This document shows positions 12,057 to 21,659 of a stretch of DNA of 64,000 bases, piece after piece. Below the pieces are notes generated by a model. It ran no database searches and had not been told where the DNA came from. It worked only from the letters and a program-made list of their open reading frames with translations. The position numbers and the translations under genes were made by a program. Source of the DNA: Eukaryota sp. TZLM1-RC (lineage: Eukaryota > Metamonada: BaSk clade); NCBI GenBank assembly GCA_040285825.1, contig JAUPSS010000004.1:1778550-1842549 (forward strand), in the 5' to 3' direction. Numbering within the stretch: position 1 is the stretch's first letter; each line of letters opens with the position of its first letter.

Positions 12057-12187
12057 TGAGTATACCTTAAAAGTAATTTATTACAAGGGCATGAGGATTT
12101 CCCTTAACTTAAGCGCATGGGCGCAATAATACAATAACTATTAATAAACTATAAATAAACTATTATAAATATTATCCAAGGCTAACA
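12033..12187 (-). repeat. A1 LTR (5' LTR on the minus strand)
   Basis: 155 bp, same sequence as 4842-4996. It ends on the minus strand with the first eight codons of gag. A TGG that could start a tRNA primer site lies about 9 bases inside the element rather than directly at the LTR edge; I could not match it to a tRNA. Confidence 0.95.
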
Positions 12188-12191
12188 CAAC

Positions 12192-13245
12192 TTGTCGAAC
12201 CTTGTTCTGTGAAATTTGTTTCATTTGTTCAGAAAGACAATTGGGTGAAATCAACTGTGCATTTTTCTTATGCTGCATTCAAAGGCACACACAAGTTCTT
12301 TTTTGATGATGAAGTTGATAGCTTTGTTCAAAAAGAAAAATCTTACAGATTTTTTGAGCAAAACTACTTTAAGCTTCCTATCAAATCTTATGTTAGTGAC
12401 GCTTGTTTGGAGAATATTGAATTCTACATGGGTTTTTTTATCTCAATAAATATTCAAGTTAAAAAAATCAAATCTTATTTTATCACCTCAGCGAAATTAT
12501 GAAACGTCAAATTGTATGAAATTGATGGGAAGCCTTTGTTAATGATAAGAAACACAGGAACAGTATCGAAAAACTGTCCTTATTTTAGTGACTCTGTCAT
12601 AGTTGCTTATAAATAAGGTTAGTAGATATCTCAGAATTTCACGTGATTACGTGGCACTCGTTGTTGAACGGGTCTCTTTACTAATCAACTCGCTCTTTTC
12701 TCTATTTACTTCTTTGGTATTTCTGCCTAACGGCACCAACTCTGAAATTTAAAGGTGGTTTAAGAAAGGACTCAAAGTTTGTTTTTGAATTTCTGTTGAT
12801 TTAACCAAAGATGAATACGATCTTCAAATACAAAAAAGGAAGCTAGGCATACTTCAATTGATGCATCCTGAATTGATCCTGTCAACTCAAGGATGAATAA
12901 AACTCAAGTTGCTTTTTGAGACAAACCAAATCAACGATTTTACTATTGTACCACCCAATATTTTGAAAGAAGTACAAGTTGTTAAAAAAAAATTCGTATC
13001 TCCATTTGTGTGATGTTGATGAAAAAGAAGAACAAAAACTGCAATATATACAAAAACAACAAAACGAGTACGGAAAAACGCTAGAAATCTTTGTTAGGCC
13101 TCTAAGAATACAAAGAGATACCAAAAACGGAAATTTTATCATGTCTCTATTACCATCATCTCCTGGACCAACAGCATCAAATGCAGAAGCTGAAGGGCCA
13201 ATTCAATGTTGCGACCAATCTGGAAAACTCACATAATTTTGAATA
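12192..13245 (+). other. Unassigned part of tandem unit 1
   Basis: About 1.05 kb with broken plus-strand frames: one with ATG near 12209 (aromatic and Lys-rich, FVSFVQKDNWVKSTVHFSY) ending at 12502, and one at about 12979-13236 (EEQKLQYIQKQQNEYGKTL) ending TAA. The second unit has the same frames, the first ending sooner because of a TAG at 14894. I recognise no domain. These may be remnants of the Tc1/IS630-like element's companion gene or of another transposon; no terminal repeats were found. Confidence 0.3.
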
Positions 13246-13249
13246 TTTA

Positions 13250-13528
13250 ATAAATTTTTTTTTAAAAAAATTTTAATTTTATTCAAAACCTATAAATCAA
13301 CATCTAAAAAATCCATCTCTCCCAAAACAAAAACACTAGATGCAACTCTCTCATAGTAAGATCCAAGAGAAAGCAAAGCATCAGAAACCATCTTCAACTT
13401 CCCCTTAAAAATAGAATACACAATTCTATTTTGCCAAAACAATCTGTTGAAATTTCTGCCAGTTCTTCTCTTTACAATCATTTCAAAATCTTCCAAAAAA
13501 CGTAAAGCAGTTGGTGCAAGTTTTAATA
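13250..13528 (-). mobile_element. 5'-truncated R2-like element 3' end inside a transposase (unit 1)
   Basis: On the minus strand, about 13528-13302 encodes the R2-like C-terminus (LAPTALRFLEDFEMIVKRR ... FVLGEMDFLDVDL, stop at 13300) and is followed by the family's 3' tail, TAGGTTTTGAATAAAATTAA then T and A runs, ending near 13250. The same tail closes the better copy at 21619-21655. Only the last 280 bp or so were inserted, the usual result of incomplete reverse transcription in non-LTR elements. It lies in frame with the transposase piece upstream, giving a chimeric 145-codon frame. Confidence 0.75.
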
Positions 13529-14069
13529 AATTAGTTTTAAATATTGAGATTAGACAAAAGCTCTTTGAGCATGACAAAATCACTTGTGTTGGAGGAGTCA
13601 AAGGGTTACTAGAAGACTCTTTTCGAATACGTCTCCGTATAATAGCAAAAAATGCTTCAACTGGATTGGATTCTGTTGCGTTCGGCCGTAAAATCATATA
13701 TTTGAGACCTGGTTTTTTGTACCACATTCAAAATAAGAAGATTTGTGAATACCACAACCATCCATAATAAGCACTGATCTAGGACCAAAAAACCCGTGGA
13801 TTACACCGGAAGAAATAGGATCCTTCCAGAAACCAATGAATTGGATTCGAGTACAATGTACTTCTTTCAATTGCCCAGCAACGTACATAAATCGGTTGAT
13901 AGCCAGTACTATAGAGACTTGTGGTAAAATTGATTTTATTCCTTTGATTAACGCAATTTTTCCAGTGGGGGACCAAATATATTCAGTGTAAAAGTGCTTT
14001 CTGTTAAAAAAGAGTTCATTAATGAACAGTAACTGAGGATGAACTACAGGTACCAATGTTGAGAAGAAG
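13529..14069 (-). pseudogene. Tc1/IS630-like DDE transposase fragment (unit 1)
   Basis: Minus-strand frames carry FINELFFNRKHF and TEYIWSPTGK, then SVLIMDGCGIHKS (second catalytic Asp with the following H-K-S), then ESNPVEAFFAIIRRRIRKE (equivalent of the NPIE box with the third acidic residue). In the first box Asn replaces the usual Asp of the F-I-D-E motif, so a catalytic residue is missing. A frameshift near 13700 and the R2-like insertion at 13528 further break the gene. The N-terminal DNA-binding part is missing because the tandem-duplication joint lies at 14069/14070. Confidence 0.7.
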
Positions 14070-14660
14070 TTCTGAGTCAGAGGTCTGGAGATTAGAGGAC
14101 TAAACAATCGAAACATTTGATCAAAGGTCCAATTAATACAGAGTCTTATGATTATTTTGCCTTACCTCGAAATGTTAAAATAAAGAACGAGATAGGGTGA
14201 AGGAGATAAAGTTGATGTATTTTACCCTATTTCTATTTAAGGCTAAAGGTGCCACTACTGCTTCTCCACTTTTTAAAATTAATTAACATTAAACTGATCA
14301 ACTAGTAACTATATTATAAATATACAAAATACTATAAACTAAATGCAAATGTTTACCATTGGTAAAAATCTTAAAACGAAATAATTTGTACTCGTTACTT
14401 CTTTTTGGTCTATTTTGGGAGGGAGAGGATACCAAGTCCGTTCTCGTAACCTCTATTCTATTATACCAATTATACCATAAATTCCCCAAATTTTACACTT
14501 TTTTGTTTCTGCCTTGATAAACTTTGTGAAATCATACAAAACGCCCATAAGACTTGCTTGATTAGAGGATGTACAATCCCCACGTGCACCATAACAGATT
14601 TTCCCATTTCACCTTCTTGTGTGATGGTCGAAGATGTACAACCTCTACGTGCACCACAAC

Positions 14661-15712
14661 TTGTCGAACCTTGTTCTGTGAAATTTTTTTCATTTGTTCA
14701 AAAAGACAATTGGGTGAAATCAACTGTGCATTTTTCTTATGCTGCATTCAAAGGCACACACAAGTTCTTTTTTGATGATGAAGTTGATAGCTTTGTTCAA
14801 AAAGAAAAATCTTACAGCTTTTTTGAGCAAAACTACTTTAAGCTTCCTATCAAATCTTATGTTAGTGACGCTTGTTTGGAGAATATTGAATTCTAGATGG
14901 GTTTTTTTATCTCAATAAATATTCAAGTTAAAAAAATCAAATCTTATTTTATCACCTCAGCGAAATTATGAAACGTCAAATTGTATGAAATTGATGGGAA
15001 GCCTTTGTTAATGATAAGAAACACAGGAACAGTATCGAAAAACTGTCTTTATTTTACTGACTCTGTCATAGTTGCTTATAAATAAGGTTAGTAGATATCT
15101 CAGAATTTCACGTGATTACGTGGCACTCGTTGTTGAACGGGTCTCTTTACTAATCAACTCGCTCTTTTCTCTATTTACTTCTTTGGTATTTCTGCCTAAC
15201 GGCACCAACTCTGAAATTTAAAGGTGGTTTAAGAAAGGACTCAAAGTTTGTTTTTGAATTTCTGTTGATTTAACCAAAGATGAATACGATCTTCAAATAC
15301 AAAAAAGGAAGCTAGGCATACTTCAATTGATGCATCCTGAATTGATCCTGTCAACTCAAGGATGAATAAAACTCAAGTTGCTTTTTGAGACAAACCAAAT
15401 CAACGATTTTACTATTGTACCACCCAATATTTTGAAAGAAGTACAAGTTGTTAAAAAAATTCGTATCTCCATTTGTGTGATGTTGATGAAAAAGAAGAAC
15501 AAAAACTGCAATATATACAAAAACAACAAAACGAGTACGGAAAAACGCTAGAAATCTTTGTTAGGCCTCTAAGAATACAAAGAGATACCAAAAACGGAAA
15601 TTTTATCATGTCTCTATTACCATCATCTCCTGGACCAACAGCATCAAATGCAGAAGCTGAAGGGCCAATTCAATGTTGCGACCAATCTGGAAAACTCACA
15701 TAATTTTGAATA
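14661..15712 (+). other. Unassigned part of tandem unit 2
   Basis: Counterpart of 12192-13245, with the same broken plus-strand frames (ending TAG at 14896 and TAA at 15703). The near-identity with unit 1 includes non-coding stretches, so conservation here reflects recent duplication, not selection. No recognised domain. Confidence 0.3.
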
Positions 15713-15716
15713 TTTA

Positions 15717-15995
15717 ATAAATTTTTTTTTAAAAAAATTTTAATTTTATTCAAAACCTATAAATCAACATCTAAAAAATCCATCTCTCCCAAAACAAAAA
15801 CACTAGATGCAACTCTCTCATAGTAAGATCCAAGAGAAAGCAAAGCATCAGAAACCATCTTCAACTTCCCCTTAAAAATAGAATACACAATTCTATTTTG
15901 CCAAAACAATCTGTTGAAATTTCTGCCAGTTCTTCTCTTTACAATCATTTCAAAATCTTCCAAAAAACGTAAAGCAGTTGGTGCAAGTTTTAATA
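15717..15995 (-). mobile_element. 5'-truncated R2-like element 3' end inside a transposase (unit 2)
   Basis: Exact counterpart of 13250-13528, with the same truncation point and 3' tail. It is therefore one insertion copied by the tandem duplication and not a second retrotransposition. Confidence 0.75.
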
Positions 15996-16900
15996 AATTA
16001 GTTTTAAATATTGAGATTAGACAAAAGCTCTTTGAGCATGACAAAATCACTTGTGTTGGAGGAGTCAAAGGGTTACTAGAAGACTCTTTTCGAATACGTC
16101 TTCGTATAATAGCAAAAAATGCTTCAACTGGATTGGATTCTGTTGCGTTCGGCCGTAAAATCATATATTTGAGACCTGGTTTTTTGTACCACATTCAAAA
16201 TAAGAAGATTTGTGAATACCACAACCATCCATAATAAGCACTGATCTAGGACCAAAAAACCCGTGGATTACACCGGAAGAAATAGGATCCTTCCAGAAAC
16301 CAATGAATTGGATTCGAGTACAATGTACTTCTTTCAATTGCCCAGCAACGTACATAAATCGGTTGATAGCCAGTACTATAGAGACTTGTGGTAAAATTGA
16401 TTTTATTCCTTTGATTAACGCAATTTTTCCAGTGGGGGACCAAATATATTCAGTGTAAAAGTGCTTTCTGTTAAAAAAGAGTTCATTAATGAACAGTAAC
16501 TGAGGATGAACTACAGGTACCAATGTTGAGAAGAAGTTTAAAAAAACTTAATTTTTAGACTTGCCTTGCATTTAGATACGACTAAACCAGCAGCAACCTT
16601 GTTACTAAATCCCTCATTTTGAAAATTTTTTAGATTGTACTTTCAGAAACTTTCTTCCCAAAAATCCTTTGGGTTAGAGTCTTTATTTGGTACAAGAAAA
16701 GATCTGAGTTTTCATCAATAGTGGACAAAAAGGTGAATATTTCTGGTGACGTCAACAACTTGGCCCTAGCTCGTCGATACGCACCTCATTGTGAAGGGTC
16801 CAACGATTGTTGTAACCATTGAAAAATTGAAGCTTAAGGAACGCTGACTTGGTTGGCTATTTGTTCTGTGACTGTGATTGATAGTAAAACGCTGCACAAG
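15996..16900 (-). pseudogene. Tc1/IS630-like DDE transposase, longer copy (unit 2 and beyond)
   Basis: This repeats the catalytic pieces of unit 1 (FINELFFNRKHF, SVLIMDGCGIHKS, ESNPVEAFFAIIRRR) and extends upstream past 16537. On the minus strand, about 16900-16580 holds a helix-turn-helix region: TEQIANQVSV..ASIFQWLQQS, then IDENSDLFLYQIKTL and FGKKVSESTI, the paired HTH pattern of IS630/Tc1-type transposases. Several in-frame stops interrupt it. It shows that the original single-copy transposon lay to the right of the duplication and that the duplication cut it. Confidence 0.6.
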
Positions 16901-16939
16901 TAGAGGCTCTTATATCCTCGGAACAGTGCAGATTAAGTG

Positions 16940-17960
16940 ATAAAAGGTCCTAAGCAGATTTCAAAGTAGACAAAATGCGATAAGTTAAAGGCATTACGTT
17001 TGGGGGAATGTTTTGGGGAAAACTGAAATTGGGATATTATTCAACATTAAAAAATCTGCATAACGTGTAGTGGAAAAATAAATCAACAATTCTGACAAGT
17101 ATTTCAACAAAGCTTTATAAATACTGCACCGATGAAATGAATTTTAAACAGTAATGAAAATCAACAGTATGCATACATTCGACACATTTTGATGAAGTAA
17201 TACACCAGTAGCATAAACTACTGATGCAACTCCATTAGTAGTATTAATTCCAAATAAGGAATGGTAACAGAGTTGTCTTTGCTCCTGCTCTAAATGTATT
17301 TAAACGATATACTGAACCGATAATGTGTAAACTTTCAGAGACTGCAATTTGACAAACATCTATTATTAAATTTTTCACAAGTAATGTTGATTTCGAACAT
17401 CTCAATTCTTCAGGGTATTTAAACCGGGCCAATAAATGTCTACCCAATAATTTTGTCAATGGAATTGAACAATCTTTCAAAGATTACTTTGGCCTTGATA
17501 TGATCTATAGAAGGACGAGAAAGTCCAAAAAACTTTCCACGTGGTCTTCTTTAATAACACAAAATACTTCTGATGCCATCAATGGATAATTCTTCCACAA
17601 CAATTTTGTAAAATTGAATTAAAAAAATGAGATGAAAAGGGAGAAGTGTATCTTTTTTGTATAATATCTTTAAAACTTATAAATCAAAATCTAAATAATC
17701 CATCTCTACCGAAACAAAAAAACCTAGGTGCAACTCTCTCCTAATGAGATCCAAGAGAAAACAAAGAATCAGAAACCCTGTTGAACATCCCCTTAAAAAT
17801 AGAAAACACAATTCTATTCTTCCAAAACAATCTGTTGAAATTTCTCTTGGTTCTTCTCTTTACAATCATTTCAAAATCTGCCAAAAAACGCATATCCGTG
17901 GGAGCAAGTGAACCAAATGAAGTAAATAGAAACGGAGACAAATTGTATTTTGCCTGCTGA
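16940..17960 (-). pseudogene. R2-like element remnant
   Basis: Minus-strand pieces in order: the C-terminal tail (SFGSLAPTDMRFLADFEMI, KRNFNRLFWKNRIVFSIFKG, 17741-17941) with a diverged 3' tail near 17690-17640; an RT segment (LLARFKYPEELRCSKS, IAVSESLHIIGSVYRL, 17244-17480); and an HRCSI-type palm piece near 17130. The order is scrambled compared with the full copy at 18747, so at least two fragments are mixed here. Nothing is open for more than 80 codons. Confidence 0.55.
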
Positions 17961-18098
17961 TGGGTTTGGACAGAGGTTCATTGTATTTTTTGATTTTGAG
18001 ATTTTCAGCACTTCAAAGGATTATGAATTACGTAATTAGCAAAGTGTATTTCCTGTTTGAAAAGCATCAGTCTCTAACCTTTTTGCATCATTAATACA

Positions 18099-18560
18099 TT
18101 AATCCTTATCCTTTGCGAGGAATCGATCAAAAAATGTTCTTTTGTTCAACTGATCAAATCTCTTTTTTGTGAAGTAAACTGATTCAGTTTTTCTCAACAA
18201 CAATCTCAATTTTTCTTGCCACACTTGCCCTAGTTCATTAAAGGTTGAAATGGGTATCACGGGAATATTATTATCAGTATTATGACGGAAATAAGTAATC
18301 AAAAAAATGCGTGGAAAGTCTACAGGTCTTTTTATAGATCATATCAAAGCTGTGGTAATTTCGTTAGAAGATTGTTTAATTTTATTAACAACATTCATTT
18401 TTTAATGAGTTTTACCTAGCCAGCTCAAATATCCTGAAGAATTGAGATGTGTACGTTTTACTGCACTTGTGAAAACTCAAAAATGGATGTTCGTCCAATT
18501 GCAGTTTCTGAAAGTTTGCACAATATTGTTCAGCTTGGTGTTTAAACAGATTCAAAGAAA
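18099..18560. pseudogene. R2-like RT scraps on both strands
   Basis: The plus strand at about 18420-18545 encodes DVRPIAVSESLHNIVQLGV, the same RT motif as RPIAVGESLSRL in the 18747 copy, with a frameshift just upstream (KYPEELRC). The minus strand at 18099-18302 has a 67-codon frame rich in Lys and Phe that may be part of an R2-like N-terminal or linker region; that part is uncertain. Confidence 0.4.
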
Positions 18561-18746
18561 AAGCAAAAAATAATTGTAACCGTTTCAATACGGAATAAAT
18601 ACCACTGATGGGGTTGTTTTAGCAATGTTTGTTACAGATGTTTCATTTCATCAAGATGATTTTTTTTTCTCCCTCCCTTAGTCAACCCTCTCATATTTCA
18701 CTTTCTGTCACGGCGTTGAAATCGTACTTCTTATTTGCCAATAACG

Positions 18747-19685
18747 ATGCCATTGGCTGATAGTGACTCTGATACTGATTGGAACGCCCAAGCAAAGATT
18801 TTACCAGTCGGAACAAGCTCATCTCCTTCACTCAACCACTCTCCCCACAATACAAGCTATGCTCGAAATTTTTTTCGAAAAAATTTCAATTCAAAAACTG
18901 ATCATTGTACCAGAAAAAACACACAAAAACCACCATTACGTTACTTACGTTCTTTTACGCGCTCTATGAACGACTCCGTTTCTCGAAATTTGTTTTCTCC
19001 TGCTAAAATTGGAAAAAGCCTTAAATCTACCACTGACAACAATTATGGCTTAAATAACAGAATTCATCATGGCTCGCATGTTGTTTTTCGTTCTTCTATT
19101 CAAACAAAAGAGTTAGTTGCTGAATATTCGCAAGAACAAAAAGAAAAAATAGTTGCTTTAAATATTGGATTACAATCAAAAAGTGTGAAAGGTTCTAAAA
19201 AATGTTCGATTTGTGGTATCAGTGGTCATAATTCGAGAACATGCCCTGAAAAACAAAAAAGAGAAATTGAATTAAAATCTGCTCAACAAATTCTCGAATG
19301 TTCTGTTCCAGCTGATGCCGTTGTGAAAGGTGCTGAAAATAATGTTTCTGACGATCAACATTTGAATGTTTCTAGTGCTCACTCTTCTTCCCCTTCTGAA
19401 CACAATAATTTTTGTTGTCCATTTTGCAAAAAAGATGTTACAGATTCAAGAAATGGTCGAAAACTTCTGTTTTGTACCAATTGTAAAGCTGCTGATACCA
19501 TAAGACCCCCGATCCAGATCCCAGTAGAAATTAGCCCCGCCAGTACAATTCCCTTCTCAATGGAAATGAGAAATTTTACTTCTGAATTGAAAAATAATAA
19601 GTGGAATATTTCATCCTTCTGGAAATATTTTGCTCGAAAAAACAAAAATTGTTTTAAAAAAAATTTGGAAATAGAAAAATTCTAA
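18747..19685 (+). pseudogene. R2-like N-terminal region with zinc fingers
   Basis: Starts at the first ATG in the frame (18747). It has a basic, Ser/Asn-rich N-terminus, then a CCHC knuckle C-S-I-C-G-I-S-G-H-N-S-R-T-C (18,000s reading frame, about residues 153-166), then a second CX2C...CX2C pair (CCPFCKK ... CTNCK, about residues 224-246). These would bind RNA or DNA. The frame stops at 19685 and RT continues in another frame from about 19700; whether the intact element uses one or two ORFs cannot be decided from this copy. Confidence 0.65.
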
Positions 19686-19705
19686 AATCAAAAATTTGCC
19701 GAAAA

Positions 19706-20769
19706 TTGTGCTTACGTAATCGTTATGGTGCCGCAAAGCAGTCCTTGTTTTCTTCTACTTTGGCTGATGCAAACTCTGATACCCTTGAAAAACTTCAAAA
19801 GTTGCATCCTCAAGAAAATTTCAAGTGCAGCAAGCCTGAAGTGTATCCTTTTTGGATTGAAAATCCTATTACTGCAATTGAAGTTTTTAATGCTATTCAA
19901 AAATTACCAAAGGGGAAAGCAGCAGGCCCATCTGGAATTTCTCTTGATCTCTTAAAAATAGCGTGTTCCAGTGCTCCCGAAATTGCTGATGATCTAGCCC
20001 ATTATTATCAACAATTAATTGTTTTGAAAATTAATCCTCCATTTGAATTACTCGCTGCACGTCTGCTTGCTTTAGTAAAGCCTGGAAATGGAATTAAACC
20101 TGATGGAATACGCCCAATTGCTGTTGGTGAATCTCTTTCTCGTTTACTGGCATCAATTGTCTTCGATCGTGTCAAAGACAAAGCTTCTGCATTTTTGAAT
20201 CCTCATCAATTTGGAATCAAAACAATTGATGGTGCTTCTGTTGCTGCTATTGCCTCTGATACCTTTTTTAATGCAGAGGAAAATAATTTTATTTTTAATC
20301 TTGACTTTAAAAATGCTTTTAATTCTGTAAAGCGAGAAGCAATTTTTGAAGTAATTAAATCTGATTTTCCTGAGCTATCAAGTTTTTTCTACAATTTTTA
20401 GGGGGAAAATCAGATTTAATTTATAATTCATTTGGTCTTAAATCATCTTCTGGTCTGAAGCAAGGTGATCCTTTAGGCCCATTATTGTTTTGTTTAGCTA
20501 TTCACAAAACTTTAAATATCATTAAGCAAAAATACCCTTCTATAAAAATAGTTGCTTATATGGATGATATATCCTTGATTGGTTCATTTAATTTACTAGA
20601 ATTGGTTGCTCAAGAAATTGCCGATTCATATGAAAATATTGGCCTTTATCTTAATGCGAGCAAATGTCTTCTGATTGGCTCTTCTGTTCAAGATCTTGTG
20701 ATAAACGATTCTATTGTCCCTTTTACTAATTATAGTAGTGATGCTTTTAAGTTCCTTGGTTGTTGGTGA
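19706..20769 (+). pseudogene. R2-like reverse transcriptase domain
   Basis: Motifs in order: KLPKGKAAGPSGISLDLL, KPDGIRPIAVGESLSRLL, FNLDFKNAFNSVKREA (catalytic Asp), then after a +1/-1 shift near 20400 GLKQGDPLGPLLFCLAIH, and VAYMDDISLIG (catalytic Y-x-D-D). The frame meets an in-frame TGA at 20767. All RT catalytic residues are kept, so the copy is a fairly young casualty. Confidence 0.8.
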
Positions 20770-20775
20770 GGAAAC

Positions 20776-21618
20776 GTGCCTCAAATTCAGAATGAATTGC
20801 AAGTTATTTTGGACAAAATGAAAATTGAACTTGATTCAATTTCTTCTTTAGTAACAACAATTCCCCAAGTTTATGGTAATATCTTAACTGATTCTGCTTG
20901 GACTCTGAATATGAGATTTCGTTCCTTTATCTGGCCTGATAATTTACCTCATAATTTAATTTGTAAATGTTCTCGAGAAATTACAACTACTCATTTGTTA
21001 AATTGTAAACATTTTATTACTTTTAGAAGCAAGGTTCATGATGCTGTAAGAGACCAGTTATATTGTATGTGTAAATCTCATAGAATTGAATCCTTCTTGG
21101 AACCTCTATTGTCAAATCTGTTTGATGCTGAAGATGATTTTCATAAGAATAATAGAGGTGATGTTATATTACCTGGATTAGATGGAAGTTTCATTTTATT
21201 GGATGTAATGTCTGTTGATCCTTGTAATGCCTCAAATGAAAGGCTAGTTAATTCTGAAATTCATAATCCCCTTTCAAATGCTGAAAATTTCAAATTCAAA
21301 AAATACAATGAACCTTTGTCCAAATTGGCCAGTCTACAGCATGCAAAATACAATTTGTATCCATTTGTATTTTCCCTTTTTGGTTCACTTGCACCAACTG
21401 CTTTACGTTTTTTGGATGATTTTGAAATGATTGTAAAGAGAAGAACTGGCAGAAATTTCAACAGTTTGTTTTGGCAAAACAGAATTGTGTTTTCTATTTT
21501 TAAGGGGATGTTGAAGATGGTTTCTGATGCTTTGCTTTCTCTTGGATCTCACTATGAGAGAGTTGCATCTAGTGTTTTTGTTCTGGGAGAGATGGATTTT
21601 TTAGATGTTGATTTATAG
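20776..21618 (+). pseudogene. R2-like C-terminal zinc finger and restriction-like endonuclease
   Basis: CKCSREITTTHLLNCKHF forms the CCHC finger. It is followed by SKVHDAVRDQL, then RGDVILPGLDGSFILLDVM (the R..D...LDV core of the PD-(D/E)xK fold) and FKFKKYNEPL (the Lys/K-Y part). The C-terminal tail GRNFNSLFWQNRIVFSIFKG ... LGEMDFLDVDL is the segment found repeatedly as truncated copies. The stop TAG at 21616 is directly followed by the 3' tail. Confidence 0.8.
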
Positions 21619-21659
21619 GTTTTGAATAAAATTAAAATTTTGGTGAAAAAAAAAAGATG

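Larger units (their letters stand above)
4842..12187 (-). mobile_element. Ty3/gypsy LTR retrotransposon, family A copy 1 (A1)
   Basis: Complete element of 7346 bp, TG...CA ends, two LTRs of 155 bp that look identical, flanked by the 4-bp duplication CAAC (4838-4841 and 12188-12191). The empty site is preserved at 14651-14670 in the second tandem unit. Domain order on the minus strand is gag (with zinc knuckle), protease, RT, RNase H, integrase: the Ty3 order. No env-like frame is present. Compared with copy A2, A1 has a 1-bp A insertion near 9170, a deletion of about 19 bp near 7690 in the RT, and a 1-bp T insertion near 6400, so its gag-pol is broken in three places. Confidence 0.95.
4251..16537. 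repeat. 2.47 kb tandem duplication, first unit split by element A1
   Basis: Unit 1 is 4251-4841 plus 12192-14069. Unit 2 is 14070-16537. Both begin with TTCTGAGTCAGAGGTCTGG and end in GAGAAGAAG. The units are nearly identical: two A residues in a poly-A run near 12985, a few substitutions, and one changed stop near 12430/14896. The Ty3 element A1 and its 4-bp target duplication CAAC lie inside unit 1 only, so duplication came before the insertion, or the insertion hit one unit after the copying. Each unit carries a minus-strand Tc1/IS630-like transposase piece, a truncated R2-like 3' end, and about 1 kb of sequence I cannot assign. Confidence 0.85.
18747..21655 (+). mobile_element. R2-like non-LTR retrotransposon, best copy, internally deleted
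   Basis: The element starts near the ATG at 18747 and ends with the shared 3' tail and poly-A near 21655. Order: N-terminal zinc-finger protein, RT, C-terminal zinc and restriction-like endonuclease. Breaks against an intact element: stop at 19685, frameshift near 20400, in-frame TGA at 20767-20769, and loss of roughly 270 codons of the region between the RT and the endonuclease (after 20775), judged against the 59050-60760 copy. Having an endonuclease at the C-terminus, and no N-terminal APE domain, places it with the R2/CRE/NeSL-type elements. Confidence 0.8.

Noticed and set aside
18747-21618. Reassigned genetic code (in-frame TGA at 20767 read as an amino acid)
   Set aside because: Host genes use TGA, TAA and TAG as true stops (CCDC39 and IMPACT homologs end with TGA), and the element has other frameshifts.
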